From positions 1 to 35,642 of the forward strand of contig NZ_JABEMG010000037.1 in assembly GCF_013004695.1 (NCBI RefSeq): a DNA stretch of 35,642 nt. The letters are read 5' to 3'. The stretch's first letter is position 1. Each line of letters begins with the position of its first letter. Shown piece by piece: positions 6,179 through 14,973 of this stretch. The notes beneath the pieces were generated by a model. It searched no databases. It worked only from the letters and a program-made list of their open reading frames with translations, and was not told where the DNA came from. Source of the DNA: Promicromonospora citrea. Its GTDB lineage: Bacteria > Actinomycetota > Actinomycetes > Actinomycetales > Cellulomonadaceae. Both the position numbers and the translations under genes were made by a program.

Positions 6179-7105
6179 ATGCTGCGGCCACTGGTCGGCC
6201 CGCCGCGCCTCGCGCCCGGCGACACCGTCGCCGTCGTGGCGCCCTCCGGACCCGTCCCGGCGGAGCGGCTCGACGCGGGTGTCGCCCACCTGCGGTCCTG
6301 GGGGCTCGACGTGCAGGTGATGCCGCACGTACGCGACACCCACCCCGTGCACGGCTACCTCGCGGGCTCCGACGCCGCGCGGGCGGCGGACTTCCAGGAC
6401 GCGTGGCTCGATCCCGACGTGCGCGCCGTGATCGCCGTGCGCGGCGGCTACGGCGCCGCGCGCATGGTCGACCTCACCGACTGGGACGCGCTCGCGGCGA
6501 CCGACGCCAAGGTCCTCGTGGGGTCGAGCGACGGCACCGCGCTCCACCAGGCGGTCGGCCGGCACCTGGGCGTCGTGTCGCTACACGCGCCGATGCCGGG
6601 CACCGCGGCGTTCCTCGCGTCGCCGGCCGCGCGCGAGCACCTGCGCCGCACGCTGTTCGAGCCGGACACCGCCTGCGTGCTCACGGGCCCCCGCGCCCAC
6701 CCGCTGGCCGGCGGCACGGCCCGCGGCGTCACCACCGGCGGCTGCCTCTCGCTGCTGGCCACCACGGCCGGCATCGGCAGCCCGCCGCCGTCGGCCGCGG
6801 GCGGGCTGGTGCTGCTGGAGGACGTCGACGAGCCGACGTACCGCATCGACTCGTTCCTCACGTACCTGCTGCGCCTCGGCTGGTTCGACGGCGCGTGCGG
6901 CGTCGTCCTCGGCTCGTGGGAGGGCTGCGGCGCGGCCGAGCCCGTCGTGGCCGACCTGCTCGGCCCGCTCGGCATCCCCGTGCTGGGCGAGCTCGGGTTC
7001 GGCCACGGGCCCGACCCGCTCACGGTCCCGCTCGGCGTCGAGGCGGTGCTCGACGCCGACGCGGGCACGCTGCGCCTCGTGCAGCCCGCGCTCGCGCCGC
7101 GCTGA
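6179..7105 (+). CDS. LD-carboxypeptidase (peptidase family S66, LdcA/MccF type)
   Basis: 308 residues without a signal peptide, so cytoplasmic. S66 enzymes cleave the L,D bond of tetrapeptides in murein recycling; the MccF branch cleaves microcin C-type peptide-nucleotides instead. Visible motifs: LAPGDTVAVVAPSGPV at the N-terminus, AVRGGYGAARM, nucleophile Ser117 in GSSDGTALH (usually G-[YF]-S-D), Glu214 in LLEDVDEPTYRIDSFL and His276 in GFGHGPDPLT. These match the Ser-Glu-His triad of the family. Length is typical. Its divergent neighbour has a peptidoglycan-binding-like domain, favouring the cell-wall role, but MccF-type function is not excluded. Confidence 0.9.
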   Translation: MLRPLVGPPRLAPGDTVAVVAPSGPVPAERLDAGVAHLRSWGLDVQVMPHVRDTHPVHGYLAGSDAARAADFQDAWLDPDVRAVIAVRGGYGAARMVDLTDWDALAATDAKVLVGSSDGTALHQAVGRHLGVVSLHAPMPGTAAFLASPAAREHLRRTLFEPDTACVLTGPRAHPLAGGTARGVTTGGCLSLLATTAGIGSPPPSAAGGLVLLEDVDEPTYRIDSFLTYLLRLGWFDGACGVVLGSWEGCGAAEPVVADLLGPLGIPVLGELGFGHGPDPLTVPLGVEAVLDADAGTLRLVQPALAPR

Positions 7106-7113
7106 ACGCCCGG

Positions 7114-7580
7114 CTACCGGCCCGGCTCGGTCGACTGCCCCTCGAAGTACGTCTGCAGCACCACCGTGGTGCGGGTCGAGACCTGCGCGGTGCGCCGGAT
7201 CCGCCCGAGCAGCTCCTCGAGCGCGCGCGGCGAGGCCACCCGCACCGTGAGCAGGTAGTTCGCGTTGCCCGCCACCGAGTAGCACGACTCGATGCCCGGC
7301 ATCCCGCGCAGCCGGTCGGGCGCGTCGTCCTCCTGCGCCTGGTCCAGGGGCGTGATCTCGACGAACGCCGACAGGGGCAGGCCCACCGCCTCCGGGTTCA
7401 CCACGGCGCGGTAGCCCGTGATCACGCCGCGGGCCTCCAGCTTGCGCACCCGCACCTGCACCGCGGACAGCGACAGGCCCGAGATCTCGGAGAGCACGGC
7501 GAGCGTCGTCCTGCCGTCGTTGCGCAGGGCGTCGACGAGCGCCCGGTCGATCGCGTCGAGCGGTGCCACGTCGTTCTCGG

Positions 7581-7584
<4 letters not shown>
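7114..7584 (-). CDS. Lrp/AsnC-family regulator, LrpA type
   Basis: 156 residues. N-terminal helix-turn-helix (LDAIDRALVDALRNDGR, then ISGLSLSAVQVRVRKLEARG) and a C-terminal RAM/AsnC ligand domain (LSAFVEITPLD, IESCYSVAGNANYLLTVRVA, LLGRIRRTAQVSTRTTVVL). From memory it closely resembles M. tuberculosis LrpA (Rv3291c), which sits beside lat and responds to nutrient state; the stretch DDAPDRLRGMPGIESCYSVAG is especially similar. Here lat is 2.3 kb away with other genes between. The ATG overlaps the stop of the ABC-F gene as ATGA, so it is translated by coupling as second gene of that operon; GGAGG lies 7 nt upstream. Likely target: the lat promoter. Confidence 0.9.
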
Positions 7585-9422
<1,838 letters not shown>

Positions 9423-9428
9423 CAGTCA

Positions 9429-9434
9429 AGGGTA
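9429..9434 (-). promoter_or_regulatory. -10 element TACCCT, leaderless start of ABC-F gene
   Basis: On the minus strand TACCCT is followed by six bases and the GTG at 9422. It lies 9 bp from a plus-strand -10 (9444-9449), so the divergent promoters overlap. Confidence 0.55.
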
Positions 9435-9443
9435 GTCGCGCGC

Positions 9444-9449
9444 TAGGCT
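9444..9449 (+). promoter_or_regulatory. -10 element TAGGCT upstream of the esterase gene
   Basis: TAGGCT on the plus strand would start transcription near 9456, giving a leader of about 85 nt. No convincing -35 was seen. The leader is very GC-rich and holds no clear riboswitch. Confidence 0.35.
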
Positions 9450-9540
9450 CGGCCCGGCCGACGGCGGCCGCACCCCCCTGCGCACCACCCCGCCGGCCGC
9501 GGGACGACCCCGCCGAGCGACGACGCGAGGAGCAACAGAC

Positions 9541-10527
9541 GTGGCACAGTTCGACCTGCCGCTGCCGGACCTGGAGCGGTTCTCCCCCGAGATCGACGAG
9601 CCCGAGGACTTCGACGAGTTCTGGTCCGGGACGCTCGCGGAGGCGCGGGCGTCGGGCGGCGCGGCGACGCTGGAGCGCGTCGACACAGGGTTCACGCAGG
9701 TGCTGGTCGACGACGTGACCTTCCCCGGGTTCGGCGGCCACCCGGTCAAGGCGTGGCTGACCCGCCCGGCGCACGCGGAGGGCGACCTGCCGGTCGTCGT
9801 GGAGTACCTGGGCTACGGCGGCGGGCGCGGCCTGCCGCACAACCACCTGCAGTGGGCGGCGGCGGGCTACGCGCACCTCGTCATGGACACGCGGGGGCAG
9901 GGCTCGGGCTGGGGCTCGGGCGGCGCCACGCCGGACCCGGTGGGGTCGGGCCCCGCCTCGCCCGGCTTCATGACGCGCGGCATCCTCGACCCGCGCGAGC
10001 ACTACTACCGCCGCGTCTTCACCGATGGCGTGCGCGCGGTGGACGCCGTCCGCACGATCGCGGGTCTGGACCCCGAGCGGGTCGCGGTGACGGGCGTGAG
10101 CCAGGGCGGCGGCATCACGATCGCCGTGGCGGGCCTGGTGCCCGACGTCGTGGCGGCGATGCCGGACGTGCCGTTCCTGTGCCACTACCGTCGGGCGGTG
10201 TCGATCACGGACAACCTGCCCTACGGCGAGATCACGCGGTACCTCTCGGTGCACCGCGACCCCGCCGTCGAGGCGCAGGTGTGGCGCACGCTCTCGTACC
10301 TGGACGGCGTCTCGTTCGCACGCCGTGCGCGCACGGCCGGGCTGTTCTCGACGGCGCTCATGGACACGACCTGCCCGCCGTCGACGGTGTACGCCGCGTT
10401 CAACGGGTGGGCCGCGGGGCAGGACGGCGTCGTGCGCGAGATCGACGTCTACCCGTACAACATGCACGAGGGCGGTGGCGACTACCGGTTCCCGCGCAGG
10501 CTGGAGTGGCTGGGCGCCCGGCTCTGA
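9541..10527 (+). CDS. Acetylxylan esterase / cephalosporin-C deacetylase (CE7)
   Basis: 328 residues, alpha/beta hydrolase of carbohydrate esterase family 7, which removes acetyl groups from xylo-oligosaccharides and similar esters in the cytoplasm. Family marks: EPEDFDEFW near the N-terminus, TFPGFGGHPVKAWL, RGQGSGW in the oxyanion region, nucleophile Ser187 in GVSQGGG, Asp275 in MDTTCPPST and His309 in NMHEGGG, in the order and spacing of characterised CE7 hexameric enzymes. No signal peptide. The GTG at 9541 follows AGGAG with 8-nt spacing. Together with its serine-less paralogue downstream it interrupts the usual run from ispE to the ABC-F gene. Confidence 0.93.
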   Translation: MAQFDLPLPDLERFSPEIDEPEDFDEFWSGTLAEARASGGAATLERVDTGFTQVLVDDVTFPGFGGHPVKAWLTRPAHAEGDLPVVVEYLGYGGGRGLPHNHLQWAAAGYAHLVMDTRGQGSGWGSGGATPDPVGSGPASPGFMTRGILDPREHYYRRVFTDGVRAVDAVRTIAGLDPERVAVTGVSQGGGITIAVAGLVPDVVAAMPDVPFLCHYRRAVSITDNLPYGEITRYLSVHRDPAVEAQVWRTLSYLDGVSFARRARTAGLFSTALMDTTCPPSTVYAAFNGWAAGQDGVVREIDVYPYNMHEGGGDYRFPRRLEWLGARL

Positions 10528-10576
10528 GCGCCCGCGCCCCCGGACGGGGCCGTGCGGGGGTGTCGGACCCGGGCGG

Positions 10577-10582
10577 TAGGCT
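10577..10582 (+). promoter_or_regulatory. -10 element TAGGCT upstream of the second esterase-like gene
   Basis: TAGGCT lies 34 bp before the GTG at 10616, in the 88-bp gap between the paralogues. It would give a leader of about 27 nt carrying the GGAGG ribosome site. The -35 is not clear, and read-through from the first gene is possible. Confidence 0.35.
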
Positions 10583-10615
10583 CCCCCCGCACGACCCGTC
10601 CCCGGAGGTGTCCCC

Positions 10616-11425
10616 GTGCCCGAGTACGACCTGCCGCCCGTCGCGGTGATGCCGGCTGGCCCGCCTGCCACCGACGAGCCCGCGGACTTCGACCTGTTCT
10701 GGTCCCGCACGCTCGCCGAGCACCGCGACCTCGAGGTCGCCCCCGAGCTGGCGGCGGCGAGCGCGCGGTCGCGCGACCTCGTCGCGGAGACGGTGACGTT
10801 CGCGGGGTTCGGCGGCAGGCCGGTGGCGGGCCGGCTGCTGACTCCCGCCGGCGCCGGGACGCCTCTGCCCGGCGTGGTCGAGCTGCGGCCGGCGGGACGC
10901 GGCGCCGACCGCGACCTGGAGTGGCTGGCGGGCGGCGGGTTCGTCCACCTGGTCGTCGAGCTGCCGGGCGACGACCTCGACGACCCGTACAACCGCGGCG
11001 TGTTCACCGACGCCCTGCGGTCGGTGCAGGCGCTGCGCACCGTGACGAGCGTCGACCCGTCGCGCGTGGCCGTGCTCGGCACCGGCCCCGTCGCCGCGGC
11101 GGCGGTCGCGGCGGCGGGCCTGCTGCCGGACCTCGCGTGCGCGATGGTCGAGGGCGACATCCCCGCGGCGCACAAGGACTCGCTCGTCGCGTTCGCGCGC
11201 CGCGCCAGCACGCCGCTGCAGCTCACCCAGGGCGCCGGTGCGCAGGTGCTGCTCGAGGAGTGGGGCTTCAACGCCGCCCTCGCGCTCGCCGCGATGACGG
11301 GGACGGTCAAGCGCGTGGTCGAGTGCGTGCTCACCGAGGACGAGGACGTGCCGGGCCGCCGCGCCCGCTGGATCACGGCGCACACGCGGCTCTCGGACGT
11401 CTTCGTGCCGACGGTCGCGTACTGA
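10616..11425 (+). CDS. CE7 esterase-like protein lacking the catalytic serine (pseudoenzyme)
   Basis: 269 residues, clearly homologous to the preceding gene: EPADFDLFWSRTLAEHRD, VTFAGFGGRPVAG, YNRGVFTDALRSVQALRTV and VDPSRVAVLG align with it block by block. At the nucleophile elbow the active copy has GVSQGGG and this one GTGPVAAAA, so Ser is replaced by Gly. The oxyanion RGQGSGW region is missing, the Asp motif (DTTCPPST) and the His motif (HEGGG) are not found, and the chain is about 60 residues shorter. The frame is intact with a good ribosome site (GGAGG, 7 nt, GTG), so it is not a decayed pseudogene. A non-catalytic role, such as a subunit of the oligomeric esterase, is an inference. Confidence 0.85.
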   Translation: MPEYDLPPVAVMPAGPPATDEPADFDLFWSRTLAEHRDLEVAPELAAASARSRDLVAETVTFAGFGGRPVAGRLLTPAGAGTPLPGVVELRPAGRGADRDLEWLAGGGFVHLVVELPGDDLDDPYNRGVFTDALRSVQALRTVTSVDPSRVAVLGTGPVAAAAVAAAGLLPDLACAMVEGDIPAAHKDSLVAFARRASTPLQLTQGAGAQVLLEEWGFNAALALAAMTGTVKRVVECVLTEDEDVPGRRARWITAHTRLSDVFVPTVAY

Positions 11426-11429
11426 CCGG

Positions 11430-12380
11430 CTACCGGGCGACCGAGGTCACGACCTGCGTCCCGGGCGCCGGCCCGGACGCGCACCAGATGCTGTCCACGA
11501 CGTCGGCCGCCGTCCAGGCGGCGCCCAGCGCGAGCGCGTGCTGCCGGGAGCGGGCCAGGGCGGCGACCGTGGGTCCGGACCCGGACACGACGACGCCGAG
11601 CGCCCCCGCCTCCGTCGCGACCTCCAGCACCTCGGCGAGCTCGGGCCGCAAATCGAGCGCGGCGGGCTCCAGGTCGTTGTGCAGCGCCGTGCCCAGCGCC
11701 ACCGGGTCGCCCGCCCGCAGCGCGTGCATGAGCTCGGCGTCGTCGGCGGGGTCGACGGTGGACGCCCTGCTCCCGGCGAGCTCGTCGAACCGGCGGAACA
11801 CGCTGGGCGTCGACAGGCCCGTGCGCTGCGTGCCGAAGCACCAGTGGAACTCGCCCCGCGTCATCGCGGGCGTCAGGAGGTCGCCGCGCCCCGTGCCGAC
11901 GGCGGTGTGGCCGAGCAGCGAGAACGGCACGTCGGCGCCGAGCTCCGCCGCCATCTCGACGAGCTCGGGCCGCGGCACACCGGCCTCCCACAGCGTGTCG
12001 CACGCGACGAGCGCCGCGGCGGCGTCGGCGGAACCGCCCGCCATGCCGCCCGCGACCGGCACGCCCTTGGTGAGGTGGAGCGCGACGTCGGCGGCCAGGC
12101 CGGTGCGCTCGGCGAGCAGGGCGGCGGCGCGCCAGGCGAGGTTGGTCTCGTCGGTGGGCACCGCCTCCGCCTGCGGCCCCGAGACCGTGAGCGAGATGCC
12201 GGAGCCCGGCGCGACCTGGGTGGCCGTCACCTCCTCGAACAGCGACACGGCCTGGAAGATCGTGGCCAGCGGGTGGTAGCCGTCGGGGCCGACGGGTCCG
12301 ACGCGCAGCGCGAGGTTGACCTTGCCGGGCGCGCGCACCCGGACCGACGGCGGCGGCGCCGCGCTGAGCCGCGCGCTCAC
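11430..12380 (-). CDS. ispE: 4-diphosphocytidyl-2-C-methyl-D-erythritol kinase
   Basis: 316 residues, GHMP kinase that phosphorylates CDP-methylerythritol in the MEP isoprenoid pathway. The N-terminal RAPGKVNLALRVG with its lysine, the glycine-rich ATP loop PVAGGMAGGSADAAAAL and the C-terminal GVVVSGSGPTVAAL are diagnostic. Length is usual. The GTG start overlaps the rsmA stop as GTGA, so translation is coupled to rsmA, the order found in most actinobacteria. It converges on the esterase-like gene with a 4-nt gap and no obvious terminator between them. Confidence 0.95.
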   Translation of the reverse strand: MSARLSAAPPPSVRVRAPGKVNLALRVGPVGPDGYHPLATIFQAVSLFEEVTATQVAPGSGISLTVSGPQAEAVPTDETNLAWRAAALLAERTGLAADVALHLTKGVPVAGGMAGGSADAAAALVACDTLWEAGVPRPELVEMAAELGADVPFSLLGHTAVGTGRGDLLTPAMTRGEFHWCFGTQRTGLSTPSVFRRFDELAGSRASTVDPADDAELMHALRAGDPVALGTALHNDLEPAALDLRPELAEVLEVATEAGALGVVVSGSGPTVAALARSRQHALALGAAWTAADVVDSIWCASGPAPGTQVVTSVAR

Positions 12381-13276
12381 GCGTCCTCCTGCCCGGGGGC
12401 CTGTCCGCCGGTGGCGCGCGCGTCCGCCGCGGGCAGCTGCTCCGCGACACGGGCGAACTGGTCCACCGTAAGGGTCTCGCCGCGCGCGCCCGGGTCGACG
12501 CCGGCGGCACGCAGCGCGTCCTCCGCGGCCGCTCCGGAGCCGAACAGCCCGGACAGCGCGGCGCGGAGCGTCTTGCGGCGCTGCGCGAAGGCGGAGTCGA
12601 CGACCGCGAACACCTGCTCGCGCGTCGCCGTGGTCGGTGGTGGGTCGCGGCGCTCGAGCTGGACGAGCGCCGAGTCGACGTTGGGGGCGGGCCAGAAGAC
12701 GGTGCGGCCGATCGTGCCGGCCCGGCGCGCCGACGCGTACCAGGCGGCCTTGACCGACGGCACGCCGTAGATCTTGCTGCCGGGCGCCGCGGCGATACGG
12801 TCCGCGACCTCGGCCTGGACCATGACGAGCACGTGCTCCAGGGTGCCGAACCGCTCGAGCATGGTGAGCAGCACCGGCACGGCCACGTTGTACGGGAGGT
12901 TGGCGACGAGCGCCGTCGGCGGGGCGCCGGGCAGCGTGGTGACGTCCATCGCGTCCGAGAGCACGACCTCGAAGTCGGCGTCGGGGAAGCGCGCGGCGAC
13001 CGTGGCGGCGATCTGGCCGGCGAGCACGGGGTCGATCTCGACGGCGACGACGGAGGCGCCCGCCTCGACGAGGCCGAGGGTCAGCGAGCCGAGGCCCGGC
13101 CCGACCTCGACGACCCGCTCGCCGGGCCGCAGGTTCGCCGTGCGCACGATCTTGCGGACGGTGCCGCCGTCGTGCAGGAAGTTCTGGCCCAGCGTCTTCG
13201 TGGGCCGGACGCCCAGACGCCCTGCCAGGTCGCGGATCTCCGCGGGACCGAGCAGGGCGCCTGAGGTGTCGTTCAT
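12377..13276 (-). CDS. rsmA: 16S rRNA dimethyladenosine transferase
   Basis: 299 residues, KsgA/RsmA: dimethylates two adjacent adenines (A1518/A1519, E. coli numbering) of the 3' helix of 16S rRNA using SAM. Motifs: LGQNFLHD (29-36), SAM loop VVEVGPGLGSLTLGL, VAVEIDPVLA, catalytic NLPYNVAVPV, and FWPAPNVDSALVQL with FAQRRKTLRAAL in the C-terminal helical domain. The tail after about residue 280 is Ala/Gln-rich and poorly conserved. A leaderless promoter precedes it inside the short gap after the cell-wall hydrolase gene, so rsmA-ispE can be expressed independently of the upstream genes. Confidence 0.97.
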   Translation of the reverse strand: MNDTSGALLGPAEIRDLAGRLGVRPTKTLGQNFLHDGGTVRKIVRTANLRPGERVVEVGPGLGSLTLGLVEAGASVVAVEIDPVLAGQIAATVAARFPDADFEVVLSDAMDVTTLPGAPPTALVANLPYNVAVPVLLTMLERFGTLEHVLVMVQAEVADRIAAAPGSKIYGVPSVKAAWYASARRAGTIGRTVFWPAPNVDSALVQLERRDPPPTTATREQVFAVVDSAFAQRRKTLRAALSGLFGSGAAAEDALRAAGVDPGARGETLTVDQFARVAEQLPAADARATGGQAPGQEDA

Positions 13277-13283
13277 GCAGGGG

Positions 13284-13289
13284 AGCCTA
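13284..13289 (-). promoter_or_regulatory. -10 element TAGGCT, leaderless start of rsmA
   Basis: TAGGCT on the minus strand is followed by seven bases and the rsmA ATG. It sits within the 24-bp gap to the upstream gene, leaving its -35 inside that gene's 3' end. Confidence 0.5.
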
Positions 13290-13300
13290 ACCGACTGCCG

Positions 13301-14857
13301 TCAGTACCAGCCCACCGACTCGGAGTGGCCCCACGCACCGCACGGCGTGCCGTAGCGGTCCGCGATGTAGCCGAGCCCCCACGTGATCTGGGTCGCCGGG
13401 TTGGTCGCCCAGTCGGAGCCCGCCGAGCCCATCTTGGAGCCGGGCAGCGCCTGCGGGATGCCGTAGGCGCCGGACGACGGGTTGGCCGCGCTGGGGTTCC
13501 AGCCGGACTCGCGCTGCCACAGGAGGTCGAGGCAGGTCCACTCGGAGCCGGTCCAGCCGCGGGCGGCGGCCAGCTGCTGGCCGATCTCCTTGACGGAGCC
13601 GGACGGCACCGGCGTGCTCGGCTCGGCGGCCACCCGGGTGGTCGCCTCGGTCTCGGCCTCGACGACCGGGCGCTCCTTGGTGCCCGTGACGACGACCCGG
13701 TCCACCGGCTTGCGGGTCACCTTGTCGGAGAGCTCCTTGCGGTGGACGACCTCACCGTCGATCGTGCGCACGAGGACGACCCGGGTGCGCACACCCTTCC
13801 TGCCCTCGGTCCGCACGACGTCGTCGAGGTCCTCGTACCGGTCGGAGTCCTTGACGGTGCGCGTGGAGAAGTCGAGGTCGGTCTTCGTGGTGACCTTCTT
13901 CGTCTCGACGCGCTGCACCTGGATCGCGACGTCGGCACCGGCCTCGCCGGCCCGCTTCGCGTCCTTGGCGGCGACGACCTTGTCCTGCCGGAGCGACGCC
14001 ACGGGGGCGATGCTCACGCGGTCGTCCTTGTCGAGCTCGATCTCGAGCTCGTCCAGGACCTCGTCGACGCTGCGGGAGTGGTCCTCGACCACGCGGGTCG
14101 AGCCGTCGGCCACGACGGCGACGGGGCCGTCGTCGTCGAGCCGCAGCGGGAGCGACGCACGGTCGCCCGAGCGGGACGCCACGAGGGCGACGTCGCCGCC
14201 GCGCTCGGCGAGCGTGGACAGCGCCTCGGCCGCGTCGGTCACGGCGACCCACACGTCGCGCTGGTCCTCGCCGTCGGTCATGGTGACCTGGCGGGCGTAG
14301 CGGACGACGACCTGGTCGCCGTCCGAGAGGCGGGTGTCGGTGCCGGGGGCCACGACGTCGCGCGCACCCAGGCGGATGCCCTGCGACTCGAGCATGCCCT
14401 GCACGTCACCGGAGTAGGTGGTGAGGGTCGAGGTGGTGCCGTCGACGTCGAGCGTGACGGTCTTGCGTGCCTCGGCGAAGGCGACCGAGCCGGACGTGAC
14501 CAGCGCTGCGGCCGCGAGACCGGCCACGAAGGGCCAGCGGCGGGTCTTCAGGGGGGTGGTCCGAGTCGGTGCCGGCTCGGACGGTGAGTCGATGCTGGGG
14601 ATGGAGCCAGAACTCAGCTGCTCAGAACGGGGGTTCACTCGTGTCCAGTCGTCGGACGTCCCGGGCACGGGCGGCGAGGCGGGCACCCGCGCGCGGGCTC
14701 CCTGCCGTGGACCGGCCTGGGGGGCCGGGTGGCTCGTACGAGCCGTCACGGTCTCGACCGGCCGATCCGGCGGTCTGACACCGGCCGCGAGGGTCGCTCC
14801 CGGTGCCCGTCCTGCCATCGCCGGAGTGCCGTGGATTACACCACGGGGCACCCCCAC
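13301..14857 (-). CDS. Cell-wall hydrolase with DUF348-G5 stalk and lysozyme-like C-terminus
   Basis: 518 residues from the longest start. Layout: cytoplasmic Pro-rich tail, transmembrane helix at about 108-130 (WPFVAGLAAAALVTSGSVAFA), three DUF348-type repeats (first: KTVTLDVDGTTSTLTTYSGD), a G5 domain with the RKGVRTRVVLVRTIDGEVV stretch, and a C-terminal lysozyme-like domain of the aggregation-promoting-factor type with the likely catalytic Glu450 in LWQRESGWNPSA, then SGAYGIPQ and a GHSESVGWY end. It is an RpfB-like molecule with another catalytic head. The start is uncertain: GTG 14857, ATG 14818, or GTG 14668 at the motif VPG-x3-DDWTRV shared with the next gene. Presumably it cleaves peptidoglycan at the cell surface. 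Confidence 0.85.
   Translation of the reverse strand: MGVPRGVIHGTPAMAGRAPGATLAAGVRPPDRPVETVTARTSHPAPQAGPRQGARARVPASPPVPGTSDDWTRVNPRSEQLSSGSIPSIDSPSEPAPTRTTPLKTRRWPFVAGLAAAALVTSGSVAFAEARKTVTLDVDGTTSTLTTYSGDVQGMLESQGIRLGARDVVAPGTDTRLSDGDQVVVRYARQVTMTDGEDQRDVWVAVTDAAEALSTLAERGGDVALVASRSGDRASLPLRLDDDGPVAVVADGSTRVVEDHSRSVDEVLDELEIELDKDDRVSIAPVASLRQDKVVAAKDAKRAGEAGADVAIQVQRVETKKVTTKTDLDFSTRTVKDSDRYEDLDDVVRTEGRKGVRTRVVLVRTIDGEVVHRKELSDKVTRKPVDRVVVTGTKERPVVEAETEATTRVAAEPSTPVPSGSVKEIGQQLAAARGWTGSEWTCLDLLWQRESGWNPSAANPSSGAYGIPQALPGSKMGSAGSDWATNPATQITWGLGYIADRYGTPCGAWGHSESVGWY
14826..14851 (-). other. Hairpin at the 5' end of the 13301-14857 gene
   Basis: CCGTGG-N6-CCACGG with an outer GTG/CAC pair around a two-base bulge. 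If the true start is the ATG at 14818 it would sit in the leader and could influence translation; if the start is 14857 it is coding. No c-di-AMP riboswitch consensus was found here. Confidence 0.35.
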
Positions 14858-14874
14858 GCCAGCGAGGACAACCG

Positions 14875-14904
14875 AACGTAACTGATTTGTTATCGCTCGG
14901 ACAA
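14875..14904 (-). promoter_or_regulatory. Promoter of the first RpfB-like gene
   Basis: On the minus strand TTGTCC (14904-14899), an 18-nt spacer and TACGTT (14880-14875), within an AT-rich island that contrasts with the surrounding sequence. The start would be near 14868. Confidence 0.55.
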
Positions 14905-14943
14905 ATATCTCGGTGGATTGACGGTGTGGTCTCGGTCACGTGT

Positions 14944-14961
14944 CTTGGACAGTCGTCCAAG
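14944..14961 (-). terminator. Hairpin CTTGGAC-N4-GTCCAAG after the rpfB-type gene
   Basis: Perfect 7-bp arms 12 bp downstream of the stop at 14974. No T-run follows on the minus strand, so termination is likely but weak; an operator for the next promoter is the alternative. Confidence 0.4.
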
Positions 14962-14973
14962 TCCTCGGCCGGC

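Noticed and set aside
10616-11425. Decayed esterase pseudogene
   Set aside because: The frame is intact, the ribosome site is good and codon use matches its neighbours; motif losses are clean substitutions and deletions, so a maintained pseudoenzyme fits better.
14858-14973. c-di-AMP (ydaO) riboswitch upstream of the Rpf-type genes
   Set aside because: These riboswitches are common before actinobacterial cell-wall hydrolase genes, but the leaders here (about 10-110 nt) are short and I did not find the conserved elements upstream of any of the three genes.
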